Program-made: the position numbers and the translations under genes | Origin: Rheinheimera aquimaris | Lineage (GTDB): Bacteria > Pseudomonadota > Gammaproteobacteria > Enterobacterales > Alteromonadaceae | Assembly: GCF_020531985.1 (NCBI RefSeq) | Contig: NZ_JAJAVQ010000004.1 | Coordinates: forward strand, 62,001 to 126,000 | Reading direction: 5' to 3' | DNA: 64,000 nucleotides | Part shown: positions 51,514 through 58,625 of the stretch, in pieces | Layout of the letters: every line of letters starts with the position of its first letter | Numbering within the stretch: the stretch's first letter is position 1 | The notes under the pieces: generated by a model | The model's input: the letters and a program-made list of their open reading frames with translations, nothing else | Databases searched by the model: none | Told to the model about the DNA's origin: nothing

Positions 51514-52884
51514 ATGACCATTATTGCAGAGAACCCGATTAAGCCTGTCGCAGCACCCAGCCATGTGCAGCAGAAAGTGATTGCATCGCTGAACAAGCGC
51601 CATCGCAAAGAAAAGCTGTTTCGCAGCCTGGGGCTAGGTGCTGTATTGATCAGCCTGGGGCTGGTCGCTGTGCTGTTTATTAATATATTTTCCAAAGGCT
51701 TGCCGGCATTCTGGCAATCTGCCGTGACATTGGATATTTATTTTGACCCGGCGATTATTAAGATCCCGCCGAAACCGGTGCAGCAAGCTGATGAGTCGGA
51801 TAACGACTTTCGCCAGCGCGATCTGTCCTGGCAAACTGAAGTGGGCTTTATCAACTTTAACCGGCTAATTACTGACAGTTTGCAAAAAGTACTGCCTGAT
51901 GCCAGCAAGCATCGGCGTGACCTGACACGTATGGTCACCTCTGGCGAGCGTTTTGCGCTGCGTGACATGGTAGTCGCTGACCCGGCTATTATTGGCCAGA
52001 CCCGCACGCTGCATTTGCTGACAGATGCCAATATTGACGTATGGTTGAAAGGCAATATTGACCGCAGCCTGCCTGATGCACAGCAACAATTGAGCCCGAA
52101 ACTGCGCGAATGGGCAGACAAACTCAAGGCTGAAGGCATTATTCAGAACCGTTTCAGTCTGGCGCTGTTTATGAACCCGGATTCGCGCAGTTCACTGGCA
52201 TCCGCCGGTTTGGCAGGCGCATTTATGGGTTCGTTTTATATGATGCTGGTGGTTATTCTGCTGGCGGTACCGATGGGAGTTGCAGCGGCAATCTATTTGG
52301 AAGAGTTTGCACCACGCAACAAGCTGACTGATTTGGTTGAAGTGAATATTAATAACCTGGCCGCAGTACCATCAATTGTATTTGGTCTGCTCGGTGCTTC
52401 GGTATTAATTGGTTGGTTTAATCTGCCGATGTCAGCGCCAATCGTCGGTGGCCTGGTATTGTCTTTAATGACGTTGCCAACAGTTATTATTGCTACCCGC
52501 TCGACATTAAAAGCGATACCGCCGTCAATACGTCAGGCAGCTCTGGGGCTGGGTGCATCTAAGATGCAGTCTATTTTCCACCATGTACTGCCACTGGCGA
52601 TACCGGGTATTTTGACCGGTGCGATTTTAGGTGTCGCTCAGGCGTTGGGTGAAACCGCCCCTTTATTGCTCATTGGCATGAAGTCTTTTGTTGCCTCAGT
52701 GCCGGCATCACCTTTCGAACAGGCCAGTGCCTTACCGGTACAAATTTACCTGTGGCAGGGCAATGAGCTGCGTAACTTCTTCGAGGCCCGTACGTCGGCT
52801 GCCATTATTGTATTGCTGTTAATGATGATTGGCTTGAACGGCCTGGCCATCTGGTTGAGAAAGAAATACGAAAAGCGCTGGTAG
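51514..52884 (+). CDS. pstA: Phosphate ABC transporter permease PstA, enlarged
   Basis: 456 residues, against 296 in E. coli. A cytoplasmic leader, TM1 (about 36-58), then a large hydrophilic insert (60-225) carrying D-x-R-x-R-D motifs before the five-helix permease core, with E-F-A-P-R-N, N-N-L-A-A-V-P-S-I-V-F-G and G-A-S-K-M-Q-S-I-F-H-H. The insert should face the periplasm, like the one in PstC, so the two may form one extra periplasmic structure with PstS. Second permease of the phosphate importer. Confidence 0.94.
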   Translation: MTIIAENPIKPVAAPSHVQQKVIASLNKRHRKEKLFRSLGLGAVLISLGLVAVLFINIFSKGLPAFWQSAVTLDIYFDPAIIKIPPKPVQQADESDNDFRQRDLSWQTEVGFINFNRLITDSLQKVLPDASKHRRDLTRMVTSGERFALRDMVVADPAIIGQTRTLHLLTDANIDVWLKGNIDRSLPDAQQQLSPKLREWADKLKAEGIIQNRFSLALFMNPDSRSSLASAGLAGAFMGSFYMMLVVILLAVPMGVAAAIYLEEFAPRNKLTDLVEVNINNLAAVPSIVFGLLGASVLIGWFNLPMSAPIVGGLVLSLMTLPTVIIATRSTLKAIPPSIRQAALGLGASKMQSIFHHVLPLAIPGILTGAILGVAQALGETAPLLLIGMKSFVASVPASPFEQASALPVQIYLWQGNELRNFFEARTSAAIIVLLLMMIGLNGLAIWLRKKYEKRW

Positions 52885-52941
52885 AATGTTTACCACTGAC
52901 CACGCTAAACAGATTTAATTTTTAAGGTAACGGATAAACGC

Positions 52942-53712
52942 ATGAGTAACTCAGCCCCGGTAAAAATCAGTGCGAAAGATGTAAAGGTGTTTTACGGCGA
53001 CAATGAAGCGCTGCATGGCATTAGCATGGATGTGTATCAGAACGAAGTGATCTCTTTTATCGGCCCGTCAGGTTGCGGTAAATCAACCTTTTTACGCTGT
53101 ATGAACCGAATGAATGACACGATAGAGCATTGTCGCGTCACCGGCAGTATTACACTGGATGGCCGCGATATTCATGAACCATCACTGGATGTGGTGCAAT
53201 TACGTGCTCAGGTTGGCATGGTGTTTCAAAAGCCTAACCCGTTTCCAAAGTCGATTTATGAAAACATTGCGTATGGTCCTAAGCTGCATGGTCTGGCTGA
53301 ACGCAAAGCAGATTTGGATGACATCGTAGAATCCAGCCTGCGTCGCGCTGGCTTGTGGAATGAAGTTAAAGATCGCTTAGATCAGCCCGGTACCGGTTTA
53401 TCCGGTGGTCAGCAGCAACGTCTTTGTATCGCCCGCAGTATCGCCGTCAGCCCTGAAGTTATCCTGATGGATGAACCCTGTTCTGCGCTTGATCCTATTG
53501 CTACATCGATTATTGAAGAGCTGATAGACGAGCTTAAGCAGAATTTTACTATCGTTATTGTCACGCACAATATGCAACAGGCTGCCCGCGTATCAGACCG
53601 TACAGCGTTTTTCCATTTGGGCAATCTTATCGAGATTGGTAACACCAATGATCTGTTTACTAACCCACAGCAAAAACGCACTGAAGACTATATTACCGGT
53701 CGTTACGGCTAA
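52942..53712 (+). CDS. pstB: Phosphate ABC transporter ATPase
   Basis: 256 residues. Walker [10 protein letters not shown], signature L-S-G-G-Q-Q-Q-R, Walker B V-I-L-M-D-E-P and the switch His (V-T-H-N-M) are complete. Drives phosphate import through PstCA. AAGG lies before the ATG, 57 bases after pstA. Confidence 0.97.
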   Translation: MSNSAPVKISAKDVKVFYGDNEALHGISMDVYQNEVISFIGPSGCGKSTFLRCMNRMNDTIEHCRVTGSITLDGRDIHEPSLDVVQLRAQVGMVFQKPNPFPKSIYENIAYGPKLHGLAERKADLDDIVESSLRRAGLWNEVKDRLDQPGTGLSGGQQQRLCIARSIAVSPEVILMDEPCSALDPIATSIIEELIDELKQNFTIVIVTHNMQQAARVSDRTAFFHLGNLIEIGNTNDLFTNPQQKRTEDYITGRYG

Positions 53713-53756
53713 TTACTTATTGCCAAAGCTTAAGATTATTTCAGGAGACTGGCGTT

Positions 53757-54482
53757 ATGCCAAATAGCAAAATCGGCGGCCATTATTCACAGGCTTATGA
53801 TGAAGAGTTGCAACAAGCAGTCGTGCGGTTGCTGCAAATGGCTGCGCTGGCTCAGCAGCAGCTTGATGATGCCATGGCAGCGTTTATTGGCGCTGACACT
53901 GAACTGGCGCAGCAGGTTAAAGATTTCGACCGCAAGGTAAATAACTTTGAAGTAGATATCAGCGAGCACTGTCTGGATATCCTGGCCCGGCGTCAACCTG
54001 CAGCCAGCGACCTGCGCTTAGTGTTGTCTGTACTTAAAGCGATAAACGATGTAGAGCGTATCGGTGATTTGGCTAAACGTATTGCCAAGGCTCTGCTGAA
54101 AGAAGAGCAGGGCAACCGGCCGCAGCAATCCCAGCTGGATGAAATTGCGGTTATGGGACAGAAAGTGCGCTTAATGTTACAGCGTGCTTTAGCCGCGTTT
54201 GAGCAAATTGATGCTGAAAACGCCTTAGCTGTGCTACGCGAAGATAAAGCCATAGATGATGATTATGCCCGCATTATGCAGCATAACCTTAGCATGATGA
54301 TGAATGATGCCCGGCAAATCGCCATCAGCTTGCAGATCTCAAATGTGGCTAAAGCACTGGAACGTGTCGGTGACCATGCGCGCAATATTTGTGAGCACAC
54401 GATTTTCCTCAGTAAAGGCCGTAATGTTGCCCATCTTAGTGATGCCGAGTTGCAGCAAGTGGTCGATAAAAAGCGCGATTAA
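53757..54482 (+). CDS. phoU: Phosphate signalling protein PhoU
   Basis: 241 residues, all-helical, with the two PhoU half-repeats (E-L-Q-Q-A-V-V-R-L-L; a second around A-L-A-A-F-E-Q) and their acidic metal clusters (E-x-x-x-D: I-N-D-V-E-R-I-G-D and V-A-K-A-L-E-R-V-G-D-H-A-R-N-I). Mutes the PhoR/PhoB system through PstB when phosphate is ample. Ends the pst operon; phoB and phoR are not in this window. Confidence 0.96.
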   Translation: MPNSKIGGHYSQAYDEELQQAVVRLLQMAALAQQQLDDAMAAFIGADTELAQQVKDFDRKVNNFEVDISEHCLDILARRQPAASDLRLVLSVLKAINDVERIGDLAKRIAKALLKEEQGNRPQQSQLDEIAVMGQKVRLMLQRALAAFEQIDAENALAVLREDKAIDDDYARIMQHNLSMMMNDARQIAISLQISNVAKALERVGDHARNICEHTIFLSKGRNVAHLSDAELQQVVDKKRD

Positions 54483-54499
54483 CGCTGCTGGATCTCAGG

Positions 54500-54527
54500 A
54501 AAAAGGAGCTATGGCTCCTTTTTTTCT
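54500..54527 (+). terminator. Terminator of the pst-phoU operon
   Basis: AAAAAGGAGC-TATG-GCTCCTTTTT stem-loop with T7. Confidence 0.9.
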
Positions 54528-54634
54528 TTTTGGGCTGGCTATCTTGGCAATTTGATAAATACTTTTCCAAGTAGAACAGTTGCTTAGCTGGGCGAGTCAT
54601 AAAAACATCATTTTAAGGTCATGAAATTGCCATA

Positions 54635-54668
54635 TTGTCATTTTAGTGTCATAAATCAGTCATACTAT
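54635..54668 (+). promoter_or_regulatory. Triple Pho-box candidate and promoter of the porin gene
   Basis: Three heptamers TTGTCAT (54635), GTGTCAT (54646) and CAGTCAT (54657) repeat every 11 bases, the periodicity of head-to-tail PhoB. A further AGGTCAT at 54617 and TTGCCAT at 54628 extend it with a broken phase. A weak -10, TACTAT, follows at 54663. Confidence 0.7.
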
Positions 54669-54736
54669 GGCGGCGTCAAAAACAGCCAAGCCGGTTGCTG
54701 TAACATCAAGTACCGGCCTTAATTCAGGTGCAGAAA

Positions 54737-55642
54737 ATGAAGAAAACGACAGTAGTATTAGCGGTGGCACTGGCTGCCGGTACCACAATGGTGCAGGCAA
54801 AAGAGCTGGAAGTATACGGTAAAATTAACGTGTCGGCGCAGTACAGCGATGAAGGTGAAGGCAGCTTCACTGAATTGAAAAGTAATGCTTCACGTTTCGG
54901 CCTGAAAGGCGATTATGCGCTCGAAGATGGTTTAACGGTGGTATACCAGCTGGAGTGGGAAGTTGACCCATCTGATGAAGCTAACGAAAAGAACATCAAG
55001 TCACGTAATCAATATTTGGGTTTAGCAGGCGCTTTCGGTGAAGTGCGGCTTGGACGACATGATACTGCACTGAAGATGTCACAAGGTAAGATTGACCTTT
55101 TCAGTGATTATGAAGGCGATATTAAAGTGCTGTGGAAAGGTGAAAACCGTACCAGCAATTCGGTCAGCTATTTTTCACCGTCTTTCTCTGGCTTTAGTGC
55201 TCAGGTAACCTATATCGCAGAAGATGATCCGGAAGCAGAAGACGGCATCTCGGCCGCGTTGTTATACGGTGATGAAAACCTGAAAGACAGTACAGTATAT
55301 GCTGCAGTGGCTTATGATGCTGATGTAGCAGGTTATGACACCGTGCGTGCCAGTGCACAGGTTAAAGTGTCTGGTTTTAAGCTTGGTGCCATGTATCAGA
55401 CACAGGAAGCAACAGATACCGGCCTTGAGCGCGATGGTTATCTGTTAAGCGTTGCCTACCCTGTTGGTAAGTTTGAACTGAAAGGTCAGTATCAGGCGAT
55501 GGAAGATGATAATGGTTTCAGCGCCGGTGCGGACTACAAGCTTGGCAAAAATACCAAGTTATTTGCCTGGTACTCCAGTTTTGACTTCGATACTGCTTTA
55601 GATAAGGATTACCTGGCAGTAGGTCTGGAACATAAATTCTAA
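54737..55642 (+). CDS. Outer-membrane porin, probably phosphate-starvation induced
   Basis: 301 residues from the ATG at 54737; an upstream GTG would add three. Signal peptide 1-21 (V-Q-A-K). L-E-V-Y-G-K-I-N-V-S at the start of the mature chain, then alternating beta strands with L-G-R-H-D-T near 115 and terminal F (L-E-H-K-F), mark a trimeric Gram-negative porin. It directly follows the pst operon and is preceded by strong Pho-box repeats, so I infer a PhoE/OprP-like role in phosphate or anion uptake. The sequence itself is not a recognisable OprP. Confidence 0.88.
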   Translation: MKKTTVVLAVALAAGTTMVQAKELEVYGKINVSAQYSDEGEGSFTELKSNASRFGLKGDYALEDGLTVVYQLEWEVDPSDEANEKNIKSRNQYLGLAGAFGEVRLGRHDTALKMSQGKIDLFSDYEGDIKVLWKGENRTSNSVSYFSPSFSGFSAQVTYIAEDDPEAEDGISAALLYGDENLKDSTVYAAVAYDADVAGYDTVRASAQVKVSGFKLGAMYQTQEATDTGLERDGYLLSVAYPVGKFELKGQYQAMEDDNGFSAGADYKLGKNTKLFAWYSSFDFDTALDKDYLAVGLEHKF

Positions 55643-55663
55643 ACGTTCTATTAGATACCCTGT

Positions 55664-55695
55664 AAAAAAGCCGGTTAACCATACCGGCTTTTTTT
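55664..55695. terminator. Terminator after the porin gene
   Basis: AAAAAAGCCGGT and ACCGGCTTTTTT enclose TAACCAT. Bidirectional in form. Confidence 0.9.
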
Positions 55696-55818
55696 ATTAG
55701 CGACAATCTCCGTTGTGTCACGTCCGTTTTTGTTACCTTTGCAGTACATCTTCGTCAATCTGTACAAAAAAAGATCTGTCAGATGCATTGACGTTTGCCT
55801 CGTTGTAAATTAGCTTTA

Positions 55819-55832
55819 TGAAAGCGCTTACA
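55819..55832. promoter_or_regulatory. LacI-family operator candidate upstream of the glucanase operon
   Basis: TGAAAGCGCTTACA, with the central palindrome AAGCGCTT, is the usual operator shape of LacI/PurR-family sugar regulators. It lies 65 bases before the glucanase ATG. The regulator gene is not in view. Confidence 0.55.
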
Positions 55833-55896
55833 TAAGGTGATGTCGACCGCTTAATCGAACATCACGCTAAACACAGACACAAACGGGGCAAAGAGT

Positions 55897-58545
55897 ATGA
55901 AAACAACAGCAAAGCTGGCTACTGTAGCCTGCGCTGTGATGCTGGCATCTGCATTACAGGGATGCGGCGGCAGTGCAGAAACAAAATCCAATTTCGACGA
56001 CATAGATGTATCCCAACCGGTAACAGACTGGGTAATGGTGTGGAACGATGAGTTCGACGGCTCCACAATAAACAGCAACAAGTGGAACTATGAAATCAAT
56101 TGTACGGGTGGCGGTAATAACGAAAAACAATGCTACACCGACAATGCTGAAAATGCCTTTATCAAAGATGGCGTGCTTAACATCGTGGCGTTGCCTGCCG
56201 CAGAAGGGGCAGAAAAGCCCTATACTTCCGCCCGTCTGACAACTCAGAACAAAGCAGATTTTAAATACGGCCGTTTTGAAATGCGTGCCAAACTACCCTA
56301 CGGCCAGGGCAGCTGGCCAGCGTTCTGGATGATGCCGACAGACAGTGTGTATGGCGGTTGGCCACGCTCTGGCGAAATTGACATTATGGAGGCTGTTAAC
56401 CTCAAAGTGGTTGGCGAAGACGGTGTTGCCGAAGCCAATGTGCACGGCACGCTGCACTATGGCCGTGAGTGGCCTAACAATGCCAGCTCAGGCAAAGCTT
56501 ATCCGCTACCTGAAGGGATGAACCCGGCAGATGACTTTCATACCTATGCGGTTGAATGGCAGGAAGGCGAAATCCGCTGGTATGTAGATGGCTACCTGTT
56601 TGCCACCCAGCGTCAGTCAAAAGTACGTTACAACAGCAGAGGCGAGGCTGTGGGCCTGTCACACCGCGGTTGGTTTGCTGAATACTTTAATCAGTCCAGC
56701 GGCGAGCTTGAGGTGCATTGGGATGCCGCGCCTTTTGATCAGGAATTTTTTATGATCCTGAATTTAGCTGTAGGCGGCGATTGGCCAGAGAACGTTAACA
56801 ATCTGGGTATCGATGCCGCTGCTTTTGCCGACGGCCAGCGCTTTGAGATTGATTACGTTAGAGTGTATGAATGCGCCGCTAATCCGTCAACGGGTAAAGG
56901 GTGTGAGACAGTGCGTCCGGGCTATGAAGATGAAGCTGACGCTCTCGTAATTGGTGTTGCGCCTATTCCTTCACCGCCATCTACCGGTATTCCACAAAAC
57001 CTGACCATCTTCGGTGGTACGCCGAACCCGGACTGGGCAGCTTGGGATTGTTGCGGCGGTACTACCCCGGCGCTGGTAGTGGATGCAGAACGCGGCGATG
57101 TATACGAGTTTAGTGTTGCGGCTACGCCTACCGTAAATGGCTTTGTCAGCCGCAGTGAGTTCCTGACTGACCCCTCGGGTCAGGCAAAACCTTTTGACGC
57201 TTCACCAATCATTGAAAGCGGCAGTATCAGCTTTGATATGCAGGTGGTGTCAATGCCAAACAATGCTGCCGCTGCCTGGTTGTTTAAGGTAGAAAGTGCG
57301 GGCGCCTCTACGGCAGTTGAAATGCCGTTGTCGGCCAGTGCTGAAGGCGTATCACCGGCAAGTGGTCTGTGGCAAACCTATACCTTCCCGCTACAAATGC
57401 TGGCAGATGCCGGCCTGGACGTATCGGCTATTGATGTGGTGATGATCTTCCCGGCCTGGGGCTCAGGTGAAGGTGCAGTTTACCGTGTTGATAATGTAAA
57501 AATCAGTGCGGAAATTAGCTATCCAGAACTGGTTTTATTTGCTGACCAGCAAAATACTGACTGGCCAATGTGGGATTGCTGTGGTGGCACAACGCCTACA
57601 GAGCAAACTGACGACGCCGGTCATGGCACTGTGGCTGAATTTAGTATTGGCGCTACACCAACGGTAATGGGTTTTAATACCCGCAGTGCAGTGGGTGGCA
57701 GTGACAAACCTTTTGATGCCACGGCTATTTTGGAAGAGGGTGTGGTTCAGTTTGAAATGAAGGTAGTCAGTATGCCTTCTACGCCTAATGCTGCCTGGTT
57801 ATTCAAGATAGAAGCCGATAACGCAGCCTCTGCGGTTGAGCTGAATTTAACTGAGAGCCTGGAAGGGCTGGCACCGGTAGCAGGCCAATGGCAAACCTAT
57901 ACTTTCCCACTTGCCAGTCTGGCCGCTGCTGGTCTGGATGTTTCGGCTATTGATGTGGTGATGATTTTCCCTGCCTGGGGCTCCGGTGAGGGTGCCGTCT
58001 ACCGGGTAGACAATGCCCGTATTTATTTGCCGGGTGCAAATCAGGGGCCCGGCCTGACATTATTCGCCAGCGAAGCTGCGCAGGACTGGAGTATCTGGGA
58101 CTGTTGTGGCGGAACAACACCGAGCGTTGAGCAGGATGATGATCAGCATGGTGCCACTGCGCAATTCATTATAGGCGCCACACCTACGGTAATGGGGCTG
58201 TTAGCTGACGACAATGTGTACTTCGATGCCTCAGCTTTGCTTGCTGGCGGAGTGGTTCGATTTGAGATGAAAGTTATTTCGGCACCGAATGACGCTGCTG
58301 CAACCTGGCTATTCAAAATCGAAGGGAATGATGCTGCGAGTGCTGTTGAATTACCGCTCAGCGCCAGTGCGGAAGGGCATACCCCTGTCGTAGGGCAATG
58401 GCAGACTTATACCTTTAGCTTACAGGACTTGTTTGACGCTGGTCTGGATATCAGTGCCATCGATGTATTGATGGTGTTTCCGGCCTGGGGAACGGGTAAT
58501 GGCGCGGTTTACCGCTTAGACAATGTGGTGATTACGCAGCCGTAA
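55897..58545 (+). CDS. GH16 endo-beta-glucanase lipoprotein with three tandem C-terminal domains
   Basis: 882 residues. The lipobox L-Q-G-C puts the lipid on Cys23, so the enzyme is surface- or outer-membrane-anchored. The GH16 domain (about 45-330) has the catalytic motif E160-I-D-I-M-E165 (nucleophile and acid/base) in the beta-bulge form of laminarinases. From 370 on, three repeats of about 175 residues each start with W-D-C-C-G-G-T-T-P (W383, W559, W734); they resemble the Exop_C galactose-binding-like domain of Pseudoalteromonas ExoP and probably bind glucan. Likely cuts beta-1,3- or mixed-linkage glucan before uptake by the TonB receptor encoded next. Confidence 0.9.
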   Translation: MKTTAKLATVACAVMLASALQGCGGSAETKSNFDDIDVSQPVTDWVMVWNDEFDGSTINSNKWNYEINCTGGGNNEKQCYTDNAENAFIKDGVLNIVALPAAEGAEKPYTSARLTTQNKADFKYGRFEMRAKLPYGQGSWPAFWMMPTDSVYGGWPRSGEIDIMEAVNLKVVGEDGVAEANVHGTLHYGREWPNNASSGKAYPLPEGMNPADDFHTYAVEWQEGEIRWYVDGYLFATQRQSKVRYNSRGEAVGLSHRGWFAEYFNQSSGELEVHWDAAPFDQEFFMILNLAVGGDWPENVNNLGIDAAAFADGQRFEIDYVRVYECAANPSTGKGCETVRPGYEDEADALVIGVAPIPSPPSTGIPQNLTIFGGTPNPDWAAWDCCGGTTPALVVDAERGDVYEFSVAATPTVNGFVSRSEFLTDPSGQAKPFDASPIIESGSISFDMQVVSMPNNAAAAWLFKVESAGASTAVEMPLSASAEGVSPASGLWQTYTFPLQMLADAGLDVSAIDVVMIFPAWGSGEGAVYRVDNVKISAEISYPELVLFADQQNTDWPMWDCCGGTTPTEQTDDAGHGTVAEFSIGATPTVMGFNTRSAVGGSDKPFDATAILEEGVVQFEMKVVSMPSTPNAAWLFKIEADNAASAVELNLTESLEGLAPVAGQWQTYTFPLASLAAAGLDVSAIDVVMIFPAWGSGEGAVYRVDNARIYLPGANQGPGLTLFASEAAQDWSIWDCCGGTTPSVEQDDDQHGATAQFIIGATPTVMGLLADDNVYFDASALLAGGVVRFEMKVISAPNDAAATWLFKIEGNDAASAVELPLSASAEGHTPVVGQWQTYTFSLQDLFDAGLDISAIDVLMVFPAWGTGNGAVYRLDNVVITQP

Positions 58546-58573
58546 TCCGGTTGATCCTTTCAGGCATAAAGGC

Positions 58574-58593
58574 GCCGGGTGACTGCACCCGGC
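58574..58593. repeat. Intercistronic stem-loop between glucanase and TonB receptor genes
   Basis: GCCGGGTG-ACTG-CACCCGGC: an 8-bp GC-rich perfect stem with no T run. More likely an mRNA-stability or processing hairpin that sets the ratio of the two products than a terminator. Confidence 0.6.
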
Positions 58594-58625
58594 CGGAAAT
58601 AACGAATAAAGCTCAGTAGGTCATT

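Noticed and set aside
50976-51695. 239-codon minus-strand open frame
   Set aside because: Opposite the pstC-pstA genes, which are certain; low-complexity Ser/Thr/Ile translation typical of an antisense shadow.
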